Origin: Paraphoma chrysanthemicola
Lineage: Eukaryota > Ascomycota > Dothideomycetes > Pleosporales > Phaeosphaeriaceae
Assembly (NCBI GenBank): GCA_020744225.1
Contig: JAGMWG010000012.1
Span: 930,001 to 994,000, forward strand
DNA length: 64,000 bases
Direction of reading: 5' to 3'
Below are positions 12,166 to 22,368 of the stretch, in pieces. A model generated the notes under the pieces. The model was not told the origin of the DNA. It made no database searches and worked only from the letters and a program-made list of their open reading frames with translations. Each line of letters starts with the position of its first letter. The first letter of the stretch is position 1. The position numbers and the translations under genes are program-made.

Positions 12166-13568
12166 TCTCGCGTCTTTGTTCAGTTGAAGTCAGTAGAAGT
12201 CCTTTTGGCTTAAAGCTTTCCGAATGCCCCGTCGGTGTGAACTGATCATAGCCGAATATGTTTGTATATCAATTCCCTCTGATAACTATGAGAATAAATC
12301 AAAAGTATCGATGTCGCACCTTCGCCTAATATCAATATCTGGTTTGAAGCGTGGAGCTCACCTCTCTTGCTGATTGCTTGGTTCAACAAGTCACACGAAC
12401 CCGATACACATCACACGGCCCGCTCCAGATAGAGCTGCTTCTGTGGGAAGAACTACGTTCCCGATCGCGCACACGCGTGCTTCCTCCGGCTATTAGACCA
12501 TTGTGTAGATTGTCTCTTGAACAGAAACTCTAGACCTGGTCACTGACCAATGTCCTGGCATTGCGCCGACTACGGTTGGTCTCACCATTTCCAGAATCAT
12601 GGCATCTGGTCGGGCTCATGGTTAGGATGATAAAGGCGCGTCCCTGGATATCACCTGTCTGGTCCCGACTGTTGAGCATCGTGGTTCTTTCCGTTAGCCC
12701 AGCTCTGCGTGCGGAGATTCGAGGCCGGCGTCCTAGAAATTAATTCGTACTGAATAATATGATTTTTTTTAAAGGTCCGATGTATTGGACTTCGGGAGAA
12801 GGCTTCAGTCAACATGTCGGCGCTGAGGCGTCGCCTTGGAAGCTTGATAGCACGAAGGCCCGAGTAGAGAGGCCGAAGTAGAAGCTGTAAGGCCGATGAG
12901 CGCGAACGCACGTTGTGGCTGCCCGTAGCAGGATACGGTAAAACAGGCAGAAGATCGTCGCAAAAAGGCCCAGAAGTCGTCGTCAAACAGCCGCAAAATA
13001 ACGCAAGGCTCTGACCCCTCTTCGTCATAACTTCAGTCGTCCCGCAGAATCTCGCAATTTCCAATGTAATATGTTAAGATCGAAGTTGTGTGCGCTCGTT
13101 TTCTCAACGCGTCAACATTTCGATTTTAAATTTAGCGGATTCGAGGCGAGGCGGGTCCGGAATGGATGGCGCGTGGCATTGATCGCCCTGCACGCTTCGC
13201 ATTAGATTGGGCTCGCATGGAACCCAAGCCGAGCAATTCACCAATCACGACATACTCGATTGGCCCAAAGGGCTTTCTTCGGCGCCTTGTTATCTCGTGA
13301 TCTGGGGTACCTGTCCATATCCAAGCATGCGACAGGAGCCTGACAGGGACGGCCCGAGGTGTGCGGTGCGGCCTAAGCGCAGCAATATTTCCAAAAGAAC
13401 AAAAGCGCTGGTGGCCCGTCTATCGGCTGGATGCTTCAGAAAGGTTCCCTCGATTAATCCCAACCCCGGTAACTGCAGGAGAGTCGCTCGCTTCCATCCA
13501 GGCTTCCAAGGATCCGTAACATAATCTTGACCAACTAGTGTACAATTGGTAACTGCACCACCGGAACC
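12166..13568. other. Intergenic, no convincing gene
   Basis: It contains the 3' UTR of the lyase (AATAAA at 12293-12298) and then about 1.2 kb without a supported gene. Minus-strand frames at 12651-13064 and 13290-13717 lack domains, and their composition is rich in Arg, Ser and Cys, as is usual for antisense or chance frames. Confidence 0.5.
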
Positions 13569-14492
13569 ATGCCTGGTATACTTTGCGTCTGGGCCAACCT
13601 TCCAGACAACGTTCTCGAATGGTATGAGGACGAATGGATACCGGACATGCGCGAGCAACTCTCTCCACACACTTTACATTGCGAGTACATACCAAATGGC
13701 TTCGATGGAGAGCCCATCGGACAATTGGACTCGCCTTGGCCTTTAATTACTGTGTACGAAGTTGCAGACGTACGGAAGGCTACAGACGCCTGCTATGATA
13801 AACGGTACCATCCTCCGGATGAGATGCTCGCTGGTTCACTCAAAAATGCGCGTTTTGACACGCGTACATACCGAGAGATACAAAAATGGCAGAATGAGGA
13901 TTGGGACGGAGGTGATTTCTTGTCGCAAGTACTGTGAGGGCAATGGCTAATGGTCAGACCAGATGCATCGCATATTGCGAGCGTTACTGGGATGGAATTC
14001 CACGTGCCATCTGAACTACAAGACGAAGTGCTCGCCTACTATCGAGCTGTCATGGCGCCAATAATCGCGAGGTCGCCTGACACCATCCGTTTTCGACTTT
14101 TCGAAGTGGATAACGCGACCGTACTCGAAGGGACTGAACACTCGACCAAGGACAGGAAGACTCTGCACTCATATTTCGTCTTTGCCGAGTTTGCGACGGA
14201 AGATTGGCCGTGGGTGAGTAGCCGACATATTTATTACTGTGAGACACACACTGACTTGGTACCTCCTCCTCTACAGGATGCTGTTCTTGAACTCGGCGAA
14301 GACAAGAACTGGGTAGCTTGGTTCGAGGGTCAGAAAGTGGTCGTAAGTGATGTGTTCCTTTCCACACAGCTAGCGCTTACGGTAGCACAGAAATGGCAAA
14401 ATGCACATTATCTGGTTAAGCGACTTTACACCGATGAGGACAAGCCAGTCAAGCCCAACAAGCAGCAGACAGGGAAATCTGGACCCGACTGA
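13569..14492 (+). CDS. EthD-type dimeric alpha/beta-barrel protein (probable)
   Basis: Four exons (13569-13911, 13963-14213, 14277-14342, 14391-14492) give 253 residues. Two half-domains each look like the ferredoxin-like fold of EthD/NIPSNAP dimeric barrels. The first begins MPGILCVWANLPDN and has a conserved WYEDEWIPDMRE helix; the second has AHYLVKRLYTDEDKP near the end. In fungi such proteins are uncharacterised or accompany catabolic and polyketide pathways; no pathway genes sit nearby. Intron 1 (51 nt) must be removed to pass a stop. Introns 2 (63 nt) and 3 (48 nt) have good splice ends but are stop-free and multiples of three, so they are inferred from consensus and because removing them gives compact barrel sequence. 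The family call is by overall resemblance and is moderate. Confidence 0.6.
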
Positions 14493-14987
14493 AGTCAGAT
14501 CATTCGGTCGAACCGCGCGTGACTAACACAAGACACGTTCATCAATCTGGTTTGGCAAGGTATCTATGTGGTCTTTCATTGCAAACGGTACATTGGTTCC
14601 TCTGGAGTGGAAGAGGAAAGTGTTTTGGATACCCAGGTTTCCACCTCGACATTGACTGGCTCGATTCGATTCCGCGTCGGTCAGCGCGATTCATAATATC
14701 ACAATTTCCGCAAGCATCGATTATGACTAGAGCGGCCAGGACCATTTCCACCTTGAAAATGGAAGCCGACCATTTCCTGCACTATTGCAAGTCAGCGGCA
14801 ACCTAGACGATGAGCGGCGGAACATTTAATACAAAGCTTCGAAAGTTTCAACCATTCTCCAATTGCCCAAGGTGTCGCTCATGTCCCTGAACATCACACT
14901 CGCACGGCGTGATAAGCAAGCTACCAGTTGTCCTCCACCAATCAGCCGTTAAGATGTCCTCGATATGCTGCCTCATCTCCACCTCGT
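14493..14987. other. Convergent intergenic region
   Basis: This is the 3' flank of the EthD-like gene (plus) and of the unidentified gene (minus). No supported gene or structured element was seen. Confidence 0.6.
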
Positions 14988-16241
14988 TTACGTTTCGGCG
15001 CCTTCTTTCGCCCCCTGCTCTGTTGCTCTATAAACCTCAAGCATGACCTTACTGATGCGTGAGAACTCGCCCTCAGGCATACCAAGCACCTCACAAAGCT
15101 CAGCCATAAGTTCAAGCGACTCTGTGACACGTTTTGTGTACTTCTCAACTGGAGTTCCTAAGTCAAGCACATACGAAACGGTTATTGGCATTGCTCCGTT
15201 GCTATCATGAGATACGCCGTGCTGCATGGAAAACCCCTTTCGATCACGGAGACGTCCAAGAAGGTGTTTGTTCTGTGGCTGCAGAAGCCAGTCGCCGTAC
15301 GAGATGTTCTCGAGTGAGATTTCGCGTTGGATGAAGCCTAGAATTAGACGTGCTGTCTCGACGACGTATCGTCCGCTGCCATCTTCCATGGCAAAGTGGT
15401 AGACGCCATTATCTGGCTTCCTGTCCCAGACTTGCTGCAACAAATGGTTCGACGGCTCGGCAGCCGACCAACATAGCCGTCAGATGGCCAAGCAAGGTTC
15501 TCGATTGCTCCTGCGATGCCATCTTCAACAGACATGAACTGATCATTGTAATTGAAGTCACCCTTCGATTCGGGATGCTCGAGTACGCTGTGACTAGCCG
15601 TGTTGTCCATGCCATACCAGACTAAGAGTCGAGCATCACCTTGCGCAAAATAAGTGAAACGGTATGACGAAGCAGGTTGTGCCCAAATGTCTCCGAGCGG
15701 AACCTTGATGGCATATCCATACGCTACTGGATCAATGAGAATGCAATGATCTTATAGACGTACCATAGTGATGCAGTGGTACTCGCGTGCGCTCTTGGGA
15801 TTCTGATGGAAATTATCCGTTGCGAGCTCGACGCGGAGGGCGTGAAATAGCATCCCAGCATCGAGCAACGCCTGTTGGAGGTTGATGACGCAGTCATGAG
15901 CCATGAGGAGACAATTGCCGTACTGTGACGAGTTGACCAAAAGATCGAGCTTAGTGTTTCCGCGCATCTGGTCCTTGGTCTTAGCTTCGCGCAGGATTTC
16001 CCACGTGTGGAAGTTGGAATAAATCGGTCGGTAATTTGGGCGGACATCGATGGCTACTTGGTGCTATGGCGAAGACGCGCTCTTCAATATCTCGAACCGC
16101 TTGGACCTGATATTTTGAAAGCTGTGACATGGGATTGTGCACCACTAGGCTAGTCAGCGCTTCTGAGGGGACATTGAGTTCGCGGGTGATCGTTTCGACA
16201 TCTTCTTGGTACGCTGCTTCTGTCTCAGTGAGTCGAGGCAT
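14988..16241 (-). CDS. Unidentified multi-exon protein, about 378 residues
   Basis: Not recognised. Four minus-strand exons (16107-16241, 15760-16063, 15473-15723, 14988-15434) join in consistent phase. All three proposed introns are very short (43, 36 and 38 nt), so the junctions are uncertain. Protein-like segments include IYSNFHTWEILREAKTKDQM, YGYAIKVPLGDIWAQPASSY and YHFAMEDGSGRYVVETARLI. There are no membrane segments or signal peptide, so a soluble cytosolic protein is likely. The frame stays open upstream of the chosen ATG (about 35 further codons, Pro/Phe-rich, up to about 16345), so a non-ATG-adjacent first exon may be missing. It is convergent with the EthD-like gene. No function is proposed. 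Confidence 0.6.
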
Positions 16242-17679
16242 TAGATTCTGGATACCAGAGTTGAAGTTGAAGGGATGGTTGGGGTTTGCTGAGAATGATA
16301 AGAAAGGGCGAAACGCATTTTCAGATTCGTGGGTGCAGTAAATTGTAATGGGAAGCGGTAGTGAAAGCCATCTACTAGCTCCTATCGAAGCTGAAGTCTG
16401 CCTGAATACACTGTGAGCCGATGTTATTGTGTGAAACTGATACCTGTGTATATCTAACCGAGCAATTTGCTGGGTTTATGAAATGAAAGCGTGTTTGTAC
16501 GTGAACAGTGAATTGTCGGCCATTGAAATGATGTCACTGCAATGGTTATCCGCATGCCACTTCTTTATAACAGGGGACTCGCCGAACATCACTCAGAAGA
16601 CGATTCAGCGGAGGTCTACTTTGGTCTCAAGACTATGGTTCGAAGTCAAAGACAACTCATCTACACTTCACATCATGTTGTAGTAATTCTTACTCACTGA
16701 ACAAGCACAAAAGCTGCCCTTGAGCAGCAAAATCTCTCAACCACTGCATCAAACAGCCATGCGGGGTCTCTGATTATCTAACAAGCTATGACTCCTTCTG
16801 CATCTACTTTCGCGCCTGAATGTCCTGCCAGGTGGAATACGTTGTATAAATCATACCTTGAAAGTCCTTTGAACAATAATAGCCGCCGTGGGATGCACCA
16901 GGCAACACAAGAGACCACAAGATAGTATTCGGCGAAGTAGTTGATGGTGGCTGCCAGTGAAAAGAGACTAGACTACGTTGCGATTGCATGTTGAGGTCGA
17001 GGGAGTCTAATATGGCTTGATAAGTTAGGACTCACGGGAATTTGTAGAGACAGAAACTGTTCGAGTAACATTTACATAAAGTCCTTAATAAGTCGAGCAA
17101 CATGATTGTTATGCTTAGCATCCTAAAATACATGCAGCGAGCTTGCGACTCAATACACACACCCCATTGATCCTAACACCCGAGATCGTCTGAAGAAGAA
17201 ATAGCAGCCTGTACGGGCACCTCTCTATACTCCAAAGACTAAATACTAGATGAATTGCTTCATTACCAATTCGACGTACCGATATGCCCCTCATTGCCAC
17301 TTAACCCTGCCGATATTAGGACCCCTACTACCTGAAGAAGCACCCCTTGCGAACCCCGCGTAAACCAAAGCCCCACCTTGTTCCACTCACAAGCGTACCT
17401 AAACTCCACCACCCAATTGACCGAGTGCTTGCGAACTTCCATCCAATCACGATTTAGTCGCACAGCTAGGCGGTGCTGCGCCCCGCTCGAAGTGGTTTAG
17501 CGCGAGGTAAGATGGAACGACGACACGCGTCTGGGGGTGTGGTAAGGCAGACACCAAAGTATAAGCTGTAAATAAAGAATCTCCTGAAACGGTGATGTAT
17601 GTTTAGATTTAGGTGCTCTGACTGCCTCTGTGTTCTGAACTTGCATTAACTTGAGAATTTGACTCGGACAACAAACAAA
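16242..17679. other. Divergent intergenic region, AT-richer, no convincing gene
   Basis: About 1.4 kb, visibly richer in A and T than the neighbours, with only short closed frames. It should hold the promoters of the unidentified gene (minus) and the glucosyltransferase-tail-like gene (plus). The first 100 bases may belong to an unresolved 5' exon of the minus-strand gene. Confidence 0.5.
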
Positions 17680-19316
17680 ATGGCAGGGCCTGAAACGAAT
17701 AGAACGAGTACGCCGGTAGGAAGTATACATGCTGAAGGAGGAGAAAATGGAACACAATTGGGAAGTACCCACGGGAGTGTAAGAGGGCTTGAGATTGGGA
17801 GTAAGTCGCGGTCAATTCACATGCAATGCGGGAGTTGTAGACTAACATGAGAAGCAGATGCAGACCAAGACGCAATGAACGACATCGAAATCATCAGCAA
17901 CGCAGACTTGTACATCGTCACTCCACCCGCATACACCCAGTCCATCGCCGAAGGCGAAACCACGGTCGATGCTGAAGCGCTTCGCGACGAGAAACCAGAC
18001 CGTAGCCCCAGTCCAAACAACCCGATTCCATCACCAACTCATCCCGATCTCGCACAAACATCCCCAAGACCGGAAACCGTCCAGCCCGATCGCCCATCGA
18101 CACCGTTACACATTCTCCAACAGCGCGCCCGCGAACACACAGCCTTGATCGCACCAACTGGCCCATCGCCGCAACTCACGCACTACTTGACCGAACCAGC
18201 CGCCACAGCTGCGCTCATCGGTGCAAGGGCGTGCGGTATCCTGCCCGACCGGCCGGCGATATGGCTTGTGAAAGGGAAGAAGATGGCCTTGTCGCCGCTT
18301 GCTGGCGCGGTGTTGACGAAGGAGGGCTTACTTGATCCACGAGATTTGGAACTGTAAGTCACATTACCCTCTTCCACACGCACTGCACATCTCCATCATG
18401 AAGTCGAAACGTATAATCGTATGAGAAGGCATGATATCTAACCCGTCAAAAAGAATGTCCCAACACCCATCCACCCGCCGCGACCCCACCGATCCCGTCT
18501 CCGGCATCCTCCTCGGCATATACGACACCCTCGGTGAAATCAGTCTCGGCCTCGTCGCCGGCCCTGTCGAACTCGGTCGCCAGGCTACACCGTTGTTGAA
18601 CCGCTACGAGGACAACCAGCGCGCGAATCGCGATGGCATAATGCAGCCCGTTACCGCGGGCGACATGAAGCGCGCACCGCACGCAGCTGCACGAGTCGCG
18701 ATCGAAAGCGGAAAAGGTCTCGGCAGGATTGTGACTGCGAGTTTGAAGATTCCGGTTCTGACGTTGAATGGCGTGACGAGGGGGTTTCATAACTTGCCAA
18801 AGGCGTGGGGCGAGGAGGTTAGGGAGTATGAGAATGTTACGGGCGTGAGGAGTGGGATGGTTGTGAGTGCCAAGGTATGTTTGGTCGAGCTCGTGGAGTT
18901 TGATATGGTTGCTAACGTGGTATAGAGCTTCGGATATGGACTCAGCGATGGTTTACTCGACCTTGTTGCTAGGCCGATCCAAGGGGCGGAGAAGAATGGT
19001 ATGGTTGGTTTCGCGTCCGGGTTTGCGAAAGGGCTCGGGAATGTTGTGTGCAAGCCTATGGCGGGTGAGTAGTATTTGTGCCCTTGTACTGATAGTTGCT
19101 GACGATGTCGTCCTAGGTGCATGTGGACTGGTAGGGTACACGTCAGTAGGCGTGTACAAGTCGATCCGGAATATCAAGCTCCCTGCCGAGGAAGTGTGTC
19201 CAGCGGATCTGGTGCACAAGCTTGGCGAGGCGGAATACAATATGGCAACGGATGCGGATAAGCTTTACGTGGTGCGCGTATGGTGTCAGACGATGATGCG
19301 GGTTCGGCTGGTCTGA
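17680..19316 (+). CDS. Protein resembling the C-terminal tail of fungal sterol glucosyltransferases / Vps13
   Basis: Five exons (17680-17800, 17858-18353, 18454-18874, 18926-19064, 19117-19316) give 458 residues. Introns are 51-100 nt with GTAAGT, GTAAGT, GTATGT and GTGAGT donors. Residues about 1-150 are polar and Pro/Ser-rich. The second half has a repeated pattern of amphipathic Gly/Val/Leu segments (DPVSGILLGIYDTLGEISLG; SFGYGLSDGLLDLVARPIQG; NGMVGFASGFAKGLGNVV; GLVGYTSVGVYKSIRNIKLP). This pattern is known from the region after the catalytic domain in fungal GT28/GT1 sterol glucosyltransferases and from the Vps13 C-terminus. No glycosyltransferase nucleotide-sugar motif is present, so the protein is not expected to be an enzyme. 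A membrane or lipid-binding role is inferred. It ends soon after the tail, with no sign of truncation at the gene level. Confidence 0.75.
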
Positions 19317-19847
19317 ACGCGTCATGTTGGTACTTATGCTGAAGGATGACGATTCGCTGGCGCTGCAATATGCTGGGCTTTGTTTGGTAGGAGTTTCTAC
19401 GCGCAAATTACAATGGGAACCTTCTCGTGATGCCTCGTCCCGCTATCGGCTTGTCCCACGTGCTGTTCTCGTTACTCGATCTCGCCGCGGGAGGTAACTT
19501 TATGAGGTCGTTGCCATTCGTATAGCGCCACATTGGTGCAAACGCGAACCCGCCAACAGCCTGAGGCATCCTCAGACAGCTCGGCTCATCCACGAAGGGT
19601 GACGTCGATCGTGTTTCCCACATTGTGAGACAGGCAATGTTTGCATTTCGCGGGAGGTGATAGTCGTCTGCCACCCCTGTCTGTCCCAACGATTGCCTCG
19701 AAAATCTGATCCACGGCATATATCAGTATTCAGACCCTTCGCTTCAACGAACCATCACACCGCACCCACAACAATTCTCGAGTCAACCCCGAGAACAGTC
19801 CGATCAACCGACATCTCCCAGTTCCACACACCAACAACTCCATTAAG
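19317..19847. other. Intergenic; 5' region of small secreted protein gene
   Basis: No supported gene. Position 19700-19847 is C- and A-rich with many CCA/CAC triplets just before the start codon of the small secreted protein gene, which looks like a fungal 5' leader. Confidence 0.5.
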
Positions 19848-20174
19848 ATGTTGTTCAACACCGCCACTGCTCTTCTCGTCGTCGCCGCCAACATGGCCGG
19901 GCTCGGACTCGCCAACCGCGATAACCCAGGCCCCACCTGCGGTGCTCCTTTCTGCCTCTTGACGGTTTCCTCGACGGCCGGTACGGTCACGACCACTTCT
20001 ACCGCGGCAACCCCAGTCGTCACTTCTACTACAGTCACAGCTTCACCTTTCCGGGTGTAAAGGTATGTTTTCGTCTTTCTCCTGATGTACGCTCGCTGAC
20101 GTGTTCCTAGCATCGACTCGGTCGGAGGATGGTTCCAGAACAATGCAGGGCAGTACTTTTGCTCCCGACGTTGA
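19848..20174 (+). CDS. Small secreted Ser/Thr-rich protein, 90 residues
   Basis: Two exons (19848-20056, 20111-20174). The signal peptide is about residues 1-22 (hydrophobic core LLVVAANMAGLGLA). The mature protein has a short Cys pair (PTCGAPFC), a Ser/Thr/Val-rich middle likely to be O-glycosylated, and a C-terminus ending GGWFQNNAGQYFCSRR. The unspliced frame stops after 70 codons. The stop lies inside a good intron (GTAAAG donor at 20057, GCTGACG branch, CTAG acceptor at 20110), and splicing adds 20 residues including a third cysteine and an aromatic motif. It could be a cell-wall or effector-like peptide; no family was recognised. The gene is isolated, with about 500 bases free upstream. 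Confidence 0.65.
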
Positions 20175-20488
20175 CCAAACATCCCGCATTTAGTGGAGAT
20201 ATGGCGTATGGAGTTCATGAATGGAATGGATAGGCTATGCGAAGCCATGTATGGAGCGCTGCATTAAGGTGTGCGAGCTCGAGGAAGCAAGTGGTATCGC
20301 AATCCGCACGTTAGCTCTTGATAGCTTCCAATAAAAGCCCAATCGCCCAACAGGTGTTCCTTGAGGAGAGATGTTCAAATGGGTTACCCCAGCGCTAAGA
20401 ACCGTGTCCATGACTTTGAAGATGTCGATTCACAGCTGCGGCTACTTGTGTATAGCTAATGTGACCGTGTCCGTATTTCAGGCACATT
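20175..20488. other. Convergent 3' intergenic region
   Basis: The 3' flanks of the small secreted protein gene (plus) and the F-box gene (minus). An AATAAA at 20331-20336 could serve the plus-strand gene. Nothing else was seen. Confidence 0.55.
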
Positions 20489-21517
20489 TCATCGCGCAGT
20501 TCTGAGGTGTTCGAGCTTGGTGTCAATCCGGTGCATACAGCTCCACTCATCGAGATAAAGCTCCTGCACCAGATTGACGCACCCAAACCACTTTTCGCCG
20601 AGTCCAGCACCCGGGAGATCTGGATCAAGCTTCAGCGCTTTTGCATTCCCAGTAGCAGCGCCATACTGCTCGAAGTGCTTCAGAGAGTCAATGGCCCACA
20701 GCATCCTCTCGTCATCGCTGTATGATTCCTTGAGTCGAGCACGGCGAATCTCCTTTCTGATCTCAGCTTCGGCGCTTGACCACGTCTGAGGATAGTCCGA
20801 CGGCATCAGCTTCTCGCCTTTAGCGAGTCGCGCGTTGTTGGCGCGAATCTGCTTTGCAGTCTTGGCTTGCCATTCGTCCTTCAAGACGTGCAGGCGCTCA
20901 TGCTCGCGATAGAAGAGTTTGAGCATTTTGCGCCACTCGAACGATATTTCACGATCGTCTATATTGATCTGCAGGCCTGGCAGAGGCGTATCGTTCACTA
21001 TGCCATCAATGCTGATGGTATAGTTTGGCATCTCCGGCTTATAGGCCTTCACATTCTCTTCCCAGCGCGAGAATGTGTCCTCGTAACGCTGGCGCATTTT
21101 CATGCCCATGCCTTTGAAGACAGGATAAGGTGGTCGTCCATCGCGAAACCACACCGTCTCTTTATTATCGCGTTTGCCTATGCGCTCGAAGACAGCAGGA
21201 ACCTCCGGCCTTTTGCTCTTGCCGCCTAGATTGTATTTCTCTAGCTGAAAGTCGATGTATACGTCTTGCAAGAAGTACTCGGCGAAGGCATATTCGGCGC
21301 AAGCGCGGAAGGTGGAGGAGACACGACGGCAGACGCACCACAAGTGCGCGAGGTCGGTGTGGTATCGTAGGACATTGGTCCACACCTCTGGCGGGAGAGA
21401 TGGGCAGAGTGGGGCGCGAACGCGGGGTTTGGCGGGTGCTTTAGACGCCATCGCGGGCGCACTCCCTGCTAGAGCAACATTTGATTTGCGATGGTGGTGT
21501 AGAAGGCACCGAAGCAT
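20489..21517 (-). CDS. F-box-like domain protein
   Basis: A single exon of 342 residues. The motif CPSLPPEVWTNVLRYHTDL followed by LWCVCRRVSSTFRACAEYAF (about residues 38-77) has the leucine/proline start and the cysteine/arginine helix typical of the short fungal F-box domains that link substrates to SCF ubiquitin ligases through Skp1. The remaining 260 residues are charged, with no leucine-rich or WD repeats, as in the large families of uncharacterised F-box proteins of dothideomycetes. A second ATG at residue 23 (21451) gives MASKAPAKPRVRAP and is an equally good start. Function beyond Skp1 binding is unknown. Confidence 0.7.
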   Translation of the reverse strand: MLRCLLHHHRKSNVALAGSAPAMASKAPAKPRVRAPLCPSLPPEVWTNVLRYHTDLAHLWCVCRRVSSTFRACAEYAFAEYFLQDVYIDFQLEKYNLGGKSKRPEVPAVFERIGKRDNKETVWFRDGRPPYPVFKGMGMKMRQRYEDTFSRWEENVKAYKPEMPNYTISIDGIVNDTPLPGLQINIDDREISFEWRKMLKLFYREHERLHVLKDEWQAKTAKQIRANNARLAKGEKLMPSDYPQTWSSAEAEIRKEIRRARLKESYSDDERMLWAIDSLKHFEQYGAATGNAKALKLDPDLPGAGLGEKWFGCVNLVQELYLDEWSCMHRIDTKLEHLRTAR

Positions 21518-22276
21518 GAACAGGAGCAGATGGAAGCCTGTTGCGAGTCAAGCCCAATGACGTAAGCGCTCAGCCTGAGTCAAGCGAGGCACTTCAACGC
21601 ACTCGCAGAAAGTCTTCCCAATATAGCATGCGAACATAAGGTTAGTGGTATAAGGTCCTGCATCTGGTTATAAGTATTGAAGTGTATAAGATATAGCAAT
21701 CACAAGATAAGTACTCAACGAGATGAATGGATGCAAGTAAGGTTGATGATTCAGTAGTATACAGGAAGGAGCTGAGACCGACGCCAATGCCAATGACTAA
21801 CCTTCGGTCATGTCGAAGATCAGAACTTGCCCAGATGTGTAGAGCCAGATATATCGCCTCCAATGCTGATATGATGCCTCTGGCGAAGTCTAGTATAGTG
21901 CATGCAGCATGTGCAATCGTCTGAGCCTGAGATGCCAGTGACATGATATGATGTCGCCGTGCAATGATTCGTAAAGGTGAAAGAAACTCAAGTAGCAAAC
22001 AGGAAATATGGGGAACGAACTCGTCAGTCTACGCACCGGTAAACGAAGGCATCGAAATTGCAGCACGAAATTAAGGAAACGTCCTTGAGTAGGAGTGAAG
22101 CAGATCAAAGAACCTGGAAGCTGCGGTATCGTGCAGATAACTGCCTGAAATCCGAGAATGCTGGCAGATCAAAAGACCCTATAACGCCGACAACTCAGGT
22201 GCGATCCGGTACTTCTCCAGCATCTTGGTGTGGCAGATCAGCAACAGTGGTGATGCTGCTGGAGCCCAGAGCTGGC
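21518..22276. other. Intergenic, no convincing gene
   Basis: It lies between the 5' end of the F-box gene and the 3' end of the poly-Asp gene, both on the minus strand. A minus-strand frame of 118 codons (21642-21998) is hydrophobic and Ile/Leu-rich but has no supporting feature. Confidence 0.5.
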
Positions 22277-22334
22277 CTAAACATGAAGGACCTGAGCACG
22301 CTTCCTTGGAGGCTCACACCGATCACCATCTTCA

Positions 22335-22368
<34 letters not shown>

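Noticed and set aside
1..20200. Possible secondary-metabolite cluster (transporter, EthD-like protein, unidentified enzyme-like gene)
   Set aside because: No polyketide synthase, peptide synthetase, terpene cyclase, prenyltransferase or pathway-type Zn2Cys6 regulator is seen.
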